Shown here piece after piece: positions 27,098 through 34,384 of a stretch of 35,135 nt of DNA (position 1 is its first letter; each line of letters begins with the position of its first letter). A program made the translations under genes and the position numbers. The stretch spans positions 1-35,135 of the forward strand of contig CACXMA010000020.1 of the NCBI GenBank assembly GCA_902768665.1, read 5' to 3'. Under the pieces are notes generated by a model that saw only the letters and a program-made list of their open reading frames with translations, had not been told where the DNA came from and ran no database searches. This DNA comes from an uncultured Bacteroidia bacterium. Its GTDB lineage: Bacteria; Bacteroidota; Bacteroidia; Bacteroidales; UBA932.

Positions 27098-27718
27098 ATG
27101 CACATCGCTGTAGCAGGAAATATCGGAAGCGGAAAGACTACGCTCACCAAGATGCTCGCCGCCCATTACGGCTGGACGCCCCGCTTCGAGTCCGTGGACT
27201 TCAACCCCTACCTGGCCGACTTCTACGAGGACATGGAACGCTGGTCCTTCAACCTCCAGGTCTACTTCCTCAACAAGCGCTTCAAGGATGTCGTCGAGAT
27301 CTCCAAGCAGAAGGAAGTGATCATCCAGGACCGCACCATCTACGAGGACGCCCGCATCTTCGCGCCGAACCTCCACGCCATGGGCCTGATGTCGAGCCGC
27401 GACTTCGAGAACTACAGCGACCTGTTCGACCTGATGATGTCCCTGGTCAAGGCCCCGGACCTGATGATCTATCTGCGGAGCTCCATCCCCAACCTCATCG
27501 CGCAGATCCAGAAGCGCGGCCGCGAGTACGAGCGCTCGATCCGCATCGACTACATCACCGGCCTCAACGAACGCTACGAGGCCTGGATCAAGGACTACAA
27601 GCACCGCCTGCTGATCATCGACGTCGACAGGATCAAGTTCGAGAACAAGCCCGAGGACTTCCAGTACATCACCGACAAGATCGACGCCGAGCTCTTCGGC
27701 CTCTTCCCGGCACAGTAG
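27098..27718 (+). CDS. Deoxynucleoside kinase, second of a tandem pair
   Basis: 206 residues, same fold and motifs as its neighbour: P-loop GNIGSGKTT (7-15), FESVDFNPYL, QDRTIYEDARIF, APDLMIYLRSS, and lid QKRGREYE. The two differ most after QDRTI (EGVYIFVANNYRMG versus EDARIFAPNLHAMG), the part that shapes the substrate pocket, so they may have different nucleoside specificities. One base separates its stop from the nhaC ATG. Together the pair would feed purine and pyrimidine deoxynucleosides back into dNTP pools. Confidence 0.9.
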   Translation: MHIAVAGNIGSGKTTLTKMLAAHYGWTPRFESVDFNPYLADFYEDMERWSFNLQVYFLNKRFKDVVEISKQKEVIIQDRTIYEDARIFAPNLHAMGLMSSRDFENYSDLFDLMMSLVKAPDLMIYLRSSIPNLIAQIQKRGREYERSIRIDYITGLNERYEAWIKDYKHRLLIIDVDRIKFENKPEDFQYITDKIDAELFGLFPAQ

Positions 27719-27719
27719 C

Positions 27720-29159
27720 ATGACCCCGAAGGAGACCAAACGCATCCTCCTCGCGCTGATCCCCCTCGGTGTTCTGATCGGACTTCTTTCGCTGGACATC
27801 GCCATTTTCGGTGCGGACTCCATCCTCGGCGCCTCGCAGGTCTCCCTGCTGGTCGCCGCGGGCATCTGCGTCTGGCTCTCGATGTGGCTGCACAAGACCC
27901 CCTGGAAGACCTTCGAGGAGGCCATGGCGGTCAATATGGGCGACATCGCCCCCTCCATCCTCATCCTCCTGCTGATCGGCGCCATCTCCGGCACCTGGAT
28001 GGCCAGTGGTGTGGTGCCTGCGTTCATCTACTACGGCATCCAGATCATCAATCCGAAGATCTTCCTGCTGACGGCCTGCGTGCTCTGCGCCCTGGTGTCG
28101 GTGATGACGGGTTCGTCGTGGACGACCATCGCCACGGTCGGCGTGGCCCTTCTCGGCATCGGCCGGGCCCAGGGCTTCAGCGACGCCATGACCGCCGGCG
28201 CCATCATCTCCGGCGCCTATTTCGGCGACAAAATTTCCCCGCTGTCGGACACGACCGTCCTCGCCTCGTCCATCAACCGCGTCGCGCTGTTCAGCCACAT
28301 CCGCTACATGCTCTACACGACCGTCCCGTCCTTCCTGCTCACCCTCGCGGTGTTCACGGTCCTGGGCCTGGCCCACAGCGGCATGGGCGAAGCGCAGATG
28401 GACCTCTACACGCAGGTCCTGGCGGCCCGGTTCCACATCACGCCCTGGCTGCTGCTGATTCCCGCCATGACCGTATTCATGATCTGGCGCCGGCTTCCCG
28501 CCATCATGGTCCTGGCGCTGTCGACCCTTATCGCCGCCATCGCCGCCATCATCCTCCAGCCCGAAATCATCCGGAGTGTCGGCGAGGCCGTGACCGGCGG
28601 AAGCAACGCACGGATCTACTTCACCGGCGTCGTGGAGACCGTCTACAACTCCATCTCGCTGGAGACCGGCAACGCCGACGTCAACCAGCTCGTCGCCTCC
28701 CGCGGCATGCTCGGCATGCTCAACACCGTCTACCTGATCATCTGCGCCATGTGCTTCGGCGCCTGCATGAAGGCCAGCGGCATGATCGCCGACCTCGCCC
28801 GACTGATGCGGCCCTTCACCCGCACCCGCACCGGCCTCGTGACCTCCACGGTCGTCACCGGCACCGCCATGAACGGCATCGTCTCCGACCAGTACCTCGC
28901 CGTCATCCTCACCTCCAACATCTACCGCGACACCTACGAAAAGGACGGCTACGAGCCGCGCCTGCTCAGCCGCAGCGTCGAGGACTCCGCCACGGTAACC
29001 TCCCCGCTCTTCCCCTGGTCCAGCTGCGGCATGACCCAGGCCACCATCCTCTCCGTCCCGACCCTCGTCTACGCCCCCTTCTGCGTCTTCAACGTCCTCT
29101 CCCCGCTGATGTCCATCCTCATGGCCATCCTCGGCTGGAAAATCCGCCGGAAGCAGTAG
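27720..29159 (+). CDS. nhaC: NhaC-family Na+/H+ antiporter
   Basis: 479 residues with about 11-12 hydrophobic helices. NhaC hallmarks are visible: GDIAPSILILLLIGAISGTWMASG split over residues ~75-98, MTGSSWTTIATVGVALLGIG, and the strongly conserved AIISGAYFGDKISPLSDTT, plus the C-terminal SVEDSATVTSPLFPWSSCG. It exchanges cytoplasmic sodium for protons; some relatives exchange malate or other ions. It is the last gene of the operon with the two kinases, one base after the second. A functional tie to nucleoside salvage is not evident; sodium-coupled nucleoside uptake could link them, but this is conjecture. Confidence 0.9.
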   Translation: MTPKETKRILLALIPLGVLIGLLSLDIAIFGADSILGASQVSLLVAAGICVWLSMWLHKTPWKTFEEAMAVNMGDIAPSILILLLIGAISGTWMASGVVPAFIYYGIQIINPKIFLLTACVLCALVSVMTGSSWTTIATVGVALLGIGRAQGFSDAMTAGAIISGAYFGDKISPLSDTTVLASSINRVALFSHIRYMLYTTVPSFLLTLAVFTVLGLAHSGMGEAQMDLYTQVLAARFHITPWLLLIPAMTVFMIWRRLPAIMVLALSTLIAAIAAIILQPEIIRSVGEAVTGGSNARIYFTGVVETVYNSISLETGNADVNQLVASRGMLGMLNTVYLIICAMCFGACMKASGMIADLARLMRPFTRTRTGLVTSTVVTGTAMNGIVSDQYLAVILTSNIYRDTYEKDGYEPRLLSRSVEDSATVTSPLFPWSSCGMTQATILSVPTLVYAPFCVFNVLSPLMSILMAILGWKIRRKQ

Positions 29160-29212
29160 CCGCGGGCAAAGCTCCGCCGCCATCTTCTTCGCCCGCCCCC
29201 TTCCATCCCGCC

Positions 29213-29406
29213 TCACACCTTCCAGCCGACAGTTGGCAACCATCTCATACTCAATCGCTTACAAAATCGCTGTTGGAAGGTCCCCCGAAAAAACAGGCCA
29301 CCTTCCAGCCTCGTTTTTGCAAACAACAGTCATTCAACCATTTACGAAACAGAAGCTGGAAGGTGGCGAGAAGGCCACGACCCACGTGCGGCCAAACAAA
29401 AGAAAC
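29213..29406 (-). mobile_element. ~190-bp repeat element, copy B
   Basis: Reverse complement of the copy at 21475-21668, matching over essentially the full length, including the run CCCCCGAAAAAACAGGCC and the four GGAAGGT/ACCTTCC arms. The differences are scattered substitutions. Confidence 0.8.
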
Positions 29407-29637
29407 AGGCCGGAGCCGGGCGTGAATAGATGCCCAATCGTGCCCAGATAGGCAAACGGCAATTCTGAAAGCAGGGGTTAGCAATCATGGTTTTGTAATA
29501 CTCTAATTATCAGCACATTCTCCCTAAACAACTGTTATCCCCCTACTTTCATATTAGGGGGTCAACAACATGGACGAATGAAGTATCTGATTCTTAATCA
29601 TTTCCGAGCAGCAGATTGTTACCCCCCCCTCGTGAAA

Positions 29638-29700
29638 CAGATTCCACGGACAAGCCGTGGAATGACGGGGAAAGATTTCTCGGCTTCGCTCGAAATGACA
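29638..29700 (-). repeat. Family-1 and family-2 palindromes in tandem, reverse
   Basis: Family 1 (29638-29667, CCACGGACAAGCCGTGG core, perfect) followed by family 2 (29671-29700, TTTCTCGGCTTCGCTCGAAA core). Degraded half copies of family 2 trail at 29706-29740. Mirror image of 21398-21460. Confidence 0.8.
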
Positions 29701-29796
29701 ATGCAATTCGCTCGAAATGACAAGGATGTGTGCTCGAAAGGACAATGAAGGACATGGCGAAGAACAGCTTGCCGCAGGTCAGGCGGCGAAACGACT

Positions 29797-30022
29797 CAGG
29801 TCTGCATTTTTCGCGCGACCTGCAACGCAAATCGGCAGTACAGCAGCATCTAGCGTAGCAGGTCAAAGGATTTTTGCAGACCTGCATCGGTACGGCTTCC
29901 GACCTGTGACGCGCCAAGATGATCCACCCGTACCGATAAGTAATTCGCTCGACGTGCGGAGGAAGAACCCTGATAGTCAGCTACTTACTTAAAGTCCTTT
30001 CCCCAAAATCGAGGAAAGGACA
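29797..30022. repeat. Run of three unrelated hairpins
   Basis: CAGGTCTGCA (about 29799) pairs with TGCAGACCTG (about 29876), TCGGTACGG (about 29886) pairs with CCGTACCGA (about 29929), and GTCCTTTCC (29994) pairs with GGAAAGGAC (30013). No copies elsewhere in the window and no open frame of note. Confidence 0.55.
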
Positions 30023-30067
30023 ACAGTTAACTCATTATCCCTCAATGGCAAAGCTCCGCAAGGCGCG

Positions 30068-30170
30068 CTGCCTCTGGCCGCAGGTTGAAGGACAGTGGCC
30101 GTCAAAAGCCCTGCCGTCCGCTGAGGACCGAAGGAGGGGATGCGAAGCAGCCCCCTGAGATCGGGCTTTT
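30068..30170 (-). mobile_element. Inverted, end-truncated partner of the 84-bp element plus flank
   Basis: Matches 21156-21270 in reverse. The end GTGGCCGTCAAAAGCCC (30095-30111) is kept with one change; the other end stops at GGGCTTTT (30163-30170) and runs straight into a family-1 palindrome. Confidence 0.7.
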
Positions 30171-30272
30171 GAATTCCACGGACAAGCCGTGGAATGACGG
30201 TTCAATTGCCGCGGGCGCTGGACGGGGCCGTGGAATGACGAAAGGGATGCCCGATCAGGTCGGGCATGACGG
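30171..30272 (-). repeat. Family-1, half family-1 and family-3 palindromes, reverse
   Basis: Family 1 at 30171-30200, half copy with GGCCGTGGAATGACG at 30221-30240, family 3 at 30245-30272 (ATGCCCGATCAGGTCGGGCA core). Reverse complement of 21034-21137 with about 90 percent identity, including the unique linker CAGCGCCCGCGGCAA. Confidence 0.8.
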
Positions 30273-30296
30273 AGAGTGGCTGGCCGCAGGTGCGTA

Positions 30297-30370
30297 GGAG
30301 AAAGGGTTTAAAAAGCATTTGCCCGGAACAGGGTCGCCGTCAGGCGATTTGCTTTTTAACCCCTTTCTCC
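30297..30370. terminator. Long hairpin downstream of uvrA
   Basis: Arms of 21 bases (30297-30317 and 30350-30370), GGAGAAAGGGTTTAAAAAGC against its complement with one mismatch, around a 32-base loop. It starts 15 bases past the uvrA stop and probably ends that transcript, though it looks more like another palindromic element than a classical terminator with a T-run. Confidence 0.55.
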
Positions 30371-30384
30371 GAAGCATCGGAGGC

Positions 30385-33177
30385 TCAGAGGACGTCGCGG
30401 AGGAAGGGGCCGGTGACGGAGGCGGGGTCGGCGGCGAGCTGCTCGGGCGTGCCGGCAGCAACAATCTGTCCGCCCTTGCGGCCGCCTTCGGGCCCCATGT
30501 CGAAGAGATAGTCCACCGACTTGAGGACGTCGAGGTTGTGCTCGATGATGATGACGGTGTTGCCGGCGTCGACAAGGCGCTGGAGCACGTCGAGGAGCAC
30601 GCGGATGTCCTCGAAATGGAGGCCGGTCGTGGGCTCGTCAAGCAGATATAAGGTATTGCCGGTGCTCGCGCGGGAGAGTTCCGCGGCCAGCTTCATGCGC
30701 TGGGACTCGCCGCCGGAGAGGGTCACGGCGCTCTGGCCGAGATGGACATAGCCGAGACCGACGTCGACGAGGGCCTTGAGCTTCACGGCGATCCTGGGGA
30801 TGGGCTTGAAGAACTCGTAGGCCTCGGCGATGGGCATTTCCAGCACATCGTTGATATTCTTGCCCTTATACCGGACCGCGAGGGTGTCCTCCTTGTAGCG
30901 CCGGCCGCGGCATTCGTCGCAGGGGACGTGGACCGACGGGAGGAAATTCATCTCGATGACCTTGATGCCGGCACCCTTGCAGGCCTCGCAGCGGCCGCCG
31001 GGGACGTTGAAGGAAAAGCGACCGGACTTGAAGCCGCGGACCTTGGCGTCGGGCGTTTCCTCGAAGAGGGTGCGGATGTCGTTGAACACGCCGGTGAAAG
31101 TCGCCGGGTTGCTGCGGGGCGTGCGGCCGATCGGGGCCTGGTCGATCTCCACAAGCTTGTCGATGCCCTCGACGCCTTCGATGGCGCTATACGGCAGCGG
31201 CTTCTGCTTGGAGCGGTAGAACTGCGCCCGGAGGATGGGCATCAGCGTCTCGTTGACGAGGGAGCTCTTTCCGCTGCCGGAAAGGCCGGCGACACCCACC
31301 AGGCAGCCGAGCGGGAAGTCCACGTCCACGCTCTTGAGGTTGTTGCCGGTGGCCCCGCGAAGGCGCAGGAACTTGCCGTTGCCGCTGCGGCGGACGGACG
31401 GGACGGGAATGGATGCCCGGCCCTGGAGATAATCCAGCGTCACGGACGGGCCGATGACGGTATGGGGCTTGACGTCCTTTGGGATGGCTTTCCCGCGGAG
31501 AAGATGGTCCACAGGCGCACTGAGGCAGATTTCACCGCCCTTCTCCCCCGCCCCGGGACCGACGTCCACGAGCCAGTCGGCGCTGGTCATCGTCTCGGCG
31601 TCATGCTCCACGACCATCACGGAATTGCCCTCGTCGCGCAGCTTCTGCAGCGAAGCGATGAGCTTGCGGTTGTCCTTCTGGTGGAGGCCGATGGAGGGCT
31701 CGTCGAGGATATAGAGCACATTGACGAGCTTCGAGCCGATCTGCGTCGCCAGGCGGATGCGCTGCGACTCGCCGCCGGAAAGGGAGGCCGTCGCGCGGTC
31801 GAGCGAGAGGTAGTCCAGGCCCACATCGAGCATGAAGCGGACACGCTCCCGCAGCTCCTTGAGGATGTCGCGGGCAATGCGCATCTGGCGCTCGTCCAGC
31901 ACCTTGTCGAGCCCGTCGAGCCACTCCGCCAGCGTGGTCATTTCCATGGCGGCCACCTCGGAGATGGTCTTTCCGTCGATGCGGAAGCAGGCCGTCAGCG
32001 GATTGAGGCGGGTCCCGCCGCAGACCGGGCAGACGACCTTGTCCTCGATGTCCCCGACGATGCCGGGGAAAGCCTCCATCTCGGAACTGATGCCGTCGCC
32101 GACGCGGAAAAGCTCGTCGGACCCATAGATCAGCAGGCTCACGGCCTCGTCCGGGAGGGTCTCGACGGGGTCGTACAGCGAGAAGTTGTATTTCCGCGCG
32201 ATGGAGCGGATGATGTCGAACTTGCGGTTCTCGCGGACCTTGCCGAGCGGGAGGATGGCCCCGTCGGCGATGGACTTGGAACGGTCCGGGATAATGGTGT
32301 CGGGATTGACGTCGACGATGGTCCCGAGGCCCTTGCAGTGGGGGCAGTAGCCCTCGGGGGAATTGAAGGAAAAAGAGTGCGGCTGCGGCTCCTGGAGCGA
32401 AACGCCCGTGTCCGGGTCGACGAGATGCTTGGAGTAGTGGCTCATCGCGCCGGTCTCCATGTCGAGGACCGCCAGCGACCCTTTGCCGAGGTTCAGGGCA
32501 GATGCGACCGAATCGCGGACGCGCTTCAGATCCCCGCCGCCGGGCTTCATCTTGTCGACCACGAGTTCGATGAAATGGACCTTGTAGCGGTCCAGGGCCT
32601 CGGTCTCGGCCAGCTGGCAGATCTCCCCGTCGATGCGCACTTCGGCATAGCCGCGGCGGCGGAGCTGGTCGAACAGCTCGCGGTAATGGCCCTTGCGACC
32701 GCGCACGAGGGGGGCCAGCAGCAGGCACTTGCGGCCTTCGAAGCCGCTGAGGATGAGGTCGACGATCTGCTCGTCGGTATAGCGGACCATTTCCCTGCCC
32801 GACTCCGGCGAATAGGCCCGGGAGCCCTTGGCGTAGAGCAGGCGGAGGAAGTCGTAGATCTCGGTGATGGTGCCGACGGTCGAGCGCGGGTTGCTGCCGG
32901 TGGTCTTCTGCTCGATGGCGATGATCGGGCTGAGGCCGCGGATGTCTTCCACCTCGGGCTTCTCGAGGATGCCCATGAAATGCTTGGCATAGGTAGAGAG
33001 CGTGTCCATATAGCGCCGCTGTCCCTCGGCATAGAGCGTATCGAAAGCCAGCGAGGACTTGCCGCTGCCGGAAAGACCCGTCACCACGACGAACTCCCCG
33101 CGCGGAATGTCCACGCTGACGCCCCGCAGGTTGTTGGCCCGGGCGCCGCGGATCTCGATATACTCCTTCGGCTTCAT
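30385..33177 (-). CDS. uvrA: UvrA excinuclease ATPase subunit, variant with incomplete first zinc finger
   Basis: Damage-recognition ATPase of nucleotide excision repair; with UvrB it scans DNA and loads UvrB at lesions. The 930-residue protein has two ABC halves: Walker [10 protein letters not shown] (K40) and a second at about 635, and two LSGGESQR signatures. The C-terminal zinc finger is intact ([14 protein letters not shown] then CDECRGRRY). In the first zinc region only the second cysteine pair (CPHCKGLG) remains; the first CxxC is replaced by LVDPDTGVS. The early segment [17 protein letters not shown] also lacks cysteines. This pattern matches the second UvrA type of Bacteroidetes as I remember it, so a normal UvrA may exist elsewhere. 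The ATG directly follows the yhcH stop (TAGATG), so they are co-translated. Confidence 0.94.
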   Translation of the reverse strand: MKPKEYIEIRGARANNLRGVSVDIPRGEFVVVTGLSGSGKSSLAFDTLYAEGQRRYMDTLSTYAKHFMGILEKPEVEDIRGLSPIIAIEQKTTGSNPRSTVGTITEIYDFLRLLYAKGSRAYSPESGREMVRYTDEQIVDLILSGFEGRKCLLLAPLVRGRKGHYRELFDQLRRRGYAEVRIDGEICQLAETEALDRYKVHFIELVVDKMKPGGGDLKRVRDSVASALNLGKGSLAVLDMETGAMSHYSKHLVDPDTGVSLQEPQPHSFSFNSPEGYCPHCKGLGTIVDVNPDTIIPDRSKSIADGAILPLGKVRENRKFDIIRSIARKYNFSLYDPVETLPDEAVSLLIYGSDELFRVGDGISSEMEAFPGIVGDIEDKVVCPVCGGTRLNPLTACFRIDGKTISEVAAMEMTTLAEWLDGLDKVLDERQMRIARDILKELRERVRFMLDVGLDYLSLDRATASLSGGESQRIRLATQIGSKLVNVLYILDEPSIGLHQKDNRKLIASLQKLRDEGNSVMVVEHDAETMTSADWLVDVGPGAGEKGGEICLSAPVDHLLRGKAIPKDVKPHTVIGPSVTLDYLQGRASIPVPSVRRSGNGKFLRLRGATGNNLKSVDVDFPLGCLVGVAGLSGSGKSSLVNETLMPILRAQFYRSKQKPLPYSAIEGVEGIDKLVEIDQAPIGRTPRSNPATFTGVFNDIRTLFEETPDAKVRGFKSGRFSFNVPGGRCEACKGAGIKVIEMNFLPSVHVPCDECRGRRYKEDTLAVRYKGKNINDVLEMPIAEAYEFFKPIPRIAVKLKALVDVGLGYVHLGQSAVTLSGGESQRMKLAAELSRASTGNTLYLLDEPTTGLHFEDIRVLLDVLQRLVDAGNTVIIIEHNLDVLKSVDYLFDMGPEGGRKGGQIVAAGTPEQLAADPASVTGPFLRDVL

Positions 33178-33597
33178 CTAGACGACCCGGATCTTGAAGA
33201 CGGCCTTCTTGATGGGGCCCTCCCCGATCATCGGGGCGTGTGCGGTCTCGGGACCGAAGACAATCTGTCCGCGGGGCTGCACGGTGATGTACATGGTCGG
33301 CCGGTCGTCGTAGAGGATGCAGTCGCCTTTCGGGTCGAATTCGCCCACGGGCTGCGTGCAGTCCTCGCGGCGCCTCGTTCCGAAGCTTTCCGCACGGGAG
33401 AGCGGAATCTGCAGGTCGATAAACTCGTTGTGCGCCTCCAGCTTGGCCGCCTCCCTTGTCTTGAGCTGACCCTCTATGATATTGACCCAGAGGTTCCCCT
33501 CCTCGATCACGTGGGTGCCCTTTTCGAAAGTGGCGAGGTCGTTCTCGGCGATGAATTTCAGTGCCTTGATGTACCAGGGATTATTGTGGATATCCAT
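33178..33597 (-). CDS. YhcH/YjgK/YiaL family protein (DUF386)
   Basis: 139 residues of the cupin-like YhcH/YiaL family, which includes EbgC and the sialic acid operon protein YhcH. Members bind a metal and are thought to act on sugars, for example as anomerases. The typical segments are present: [24 protein letters not shown] (His/Glu metal ligands), [14 protein letters not shown], and the C-terminal [23 protein letters not shown] with a further His. Length is normal. There is no sugar catabolic gene beside it; it sits directly before uvrA with no gap, so the pairing may be for expression only. Divergent from tRNA-Ala. Confidence 0.9.
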   Translation of the reverse strand: MDIHNNPWYIKALKFIAENDLATFEKGTHVIEEGNLWVNIIEGQLKTREAAKLEAHNEFIDLQIPLSRAESFGTRRREDCTQPVGEFDPKGDCILYDDRPTMYITVQPRGQIVFGPETAHAPMIGEGPIKKAVFKIRVV

Positions 33598-33656
33598 ATC
33601 GATGTGTTTTACCCCGCTAAGTTACGAAAAAATCCCCGATCAATTCCTTTATCCAA

Positions 33657-33690
33657 TTTGTTTTCAATCAGAAAAAAATTACTATCTTTG
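33657..33690 (+). promoter_or_regulatory. Promoter of tRNA-Ala
   Basis: TTTG (33657-33660), 22-base spacer, TATCTTTG (33683-33690), 11 bases before the mature tRNA 5' end. Confidence 0.7.
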
Positions 33691-33701
33691 CAGTCCCATA
33701 C

Positions 33702-33774
33702 GGGGTATTAGCTCAGTTGGTAGAGCGATAGGTTCGCAATCTATAGGTCAGGGGTTCGAATCCCCTATGCTCCA
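33702..33774 (+). tRNA. tRNA-Ala (anticodon CGC)
   Basis: A complete cloverleaf of 73 bases: acceptor GGGGTAT with ATGCTCC, containing the G3-U70 pair that marks alanine tRNA, discriminator A73, D-stem GCTC/GAGC, anticodon stem ATAGG/TCTAT with loop TTCGCAA (anticodon CGC, reading GCG), five-base variable loop, T-arm AGGGG-TTCGAAT-CCCCT. CCA is not encoded. The 3' side leads into phage-like remnants. Confidence 0.95.
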
Positions 33775-33781
33775 CTCAAGG

Positions 33782-33820
33782 TCAGGAATTTACGGAAACG
33801 CAAGTTCCTGATTTTCTTTT
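33782..33820 (+). terminator. Terminator after tRNA-Ala
   Basis: CAGGAA (about 33784) and TTCCTG (about 33806) form the stem, followed by ATTTTCTTTT. Confidence 0.6.
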
Positions 33821-33832
33821 AGTAACCAACTC

Positions 33833-33980
33833 GTAACCGAATAGACCCCACCTCCCGGATAAAAGAAATAGCAGCCCTTTGCGAAATCAACAAGGACGTG
33901 ACCTTCCATGTCGCCCGGCACACATTCGCAACCACCATCACCCTCGACAATGGAGTTCCAATCGAGTCGGTCTCCGAGAG
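33833..33980 (+). pseudogene. Tyrosine recombinase (integrase) fragment
   Basis: About 45 residues of the catalytic domain of a Bacteroidetes tyrosine integrase: IKEIAALCEINKDVTFHVARH, including box-II HxxR (HVARH), then TFATTITLDNGVPIESVSE. The expected continuation (MLGH and the catalytic tyrosine) is missing: after VSE the sequence becomes the complement of another gene. There is no N-terminal part either; a stop lies in frame just upstream. It sits right behind tRNA-Ala, a usual integration site. Confidence 0.7.
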
Positions 33981-34063
33981 GATCCGGACGCAGGCCCAGA
34001 CAGCGGAGATGGCAAGGGAGCCTTCCGGGGTGATAAGTGGTTTCTTCGTAGCGTCGGCCACGG
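33970..34063 (-). pseudogene. Phage portal protein, N-terminal fragment (tentative)
   Basis: On the minus strand a GTG near 34061 opens ADATKKPLITPEGSLAISAV followed by WACVRILSET. The 'ISAVWACVRILSE' pattern is characteristic of the N-terminal region of HK97-type portal proteins. The match stops at the point where the opposite strand becomes integrase; the junction falls in a shared GGTCTCCGAGAGG-like stretch. A possible continuation of the N-terminus (AIISIFRHRG) is in another frame, so a frameshift is likely. Confidence 0.4.
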
Positions 34064-34174
34064 TGTCGGAAGATAGAAATTATGGCATTACTTAATCTTG
34101 ACACCGTAGCTTAACACTAAACCAATAACCAACGGTGCAAAGCTACTTCCATCAGGGCGCTTCCAAGTGAAACA

Positions 34175-34205
34175 TTGTTACAGTCTTGGAAAATCGCTAT
34201 CTTTG
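34175..34205 (+). promoter_or_regulatory. Promoter-like sequence without an evident gene
   Basis: TTG (34175-34177), 20-base spacer, TATCTTTG (34198-34205): a consensus Bacteroidetes promoter pointing into a region with no gene on that strand. It may be left over from a deleted gene or drive a short RNA. Confidence 0.5.
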
Positions 34206-34330
34206 CTGACAGATAAATCGAGATTTGACGTTATCTTCGTTCTGAGCGCAAACTGGCCATCGGGTGCTCCTGCCGGTCCATACAATTGGCAGTGTATAAG
34301 CGTTTTAAGCCTTTTTGATCGGATACACTC

Positions 34331-34362
34331 AAAAAACAAAAACGCTCACCGAAGTGAGCGCC
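34331..34362 (-). terminator. Rho-independent terminator of the minus-strand surface-protein gene
   Basis: Minus strand: CGCTCAC, TTCG loop, GTGAGCG, then TTTTTGTTTTTT. A strong tetraloop stem and U-tract 22 bases after the stop codon at 34385. Confidence 0.9.
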
Positions 34363-34384
34363 GAGGTTTCAATGGAACTGCAGT

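Larger units (their letters stand above)
29160..30384. repeat. Gene-free repeat cluster 2 between nhaC and uvrA
   Basis: No credible gene in 1225 bases between convergent genes. In order: ~190-base element copy B (29213-29406), a less GC-rich insert with a hairpin (CCCCCTA / TTAGGGGG, about 29540-29562), family 1 and family 2 palindromes reversed (29638-29700), a run of hairpins (29721-30022), the inverted partner of the 84-base element (30068-30170), family 1 (30171-30200), a half family 1 (30221-30240), family 3 (30245-30272) and a long hairpin (30297-30370). Read on the minus strand the shared elements have the same order as cluster 1. Confidence 0.85.
34064..34384. other. Gene-free stretch next to the phage remnants
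   Basis: No supported gene. It contains a promoter-like sequence (34175-34205) and the terminator of the minus-strand gene (34331-34362). A 73-codon plus-strand frame (34167-34388) starts upstream of that promoter and runs through the terminator, so I do not call it. Confidence 0.5.

Noticed and set aside
27884-29425. A 513-codon frame overlapping nhaC
   Set aside because: Arg/His/Pro-rich +1 shadow of nhaC that continues into the ~190-bp repeat; not a protein-like sequence.
30742-33711. A 989-codon open frame antisense to uvrA and yhcH
   Set aside because: It mirrors the high-GC coding frame of uvrA, has a Val/Asp/Leu/Ala-rich composition typical of antisense frames and no recognisable domain.
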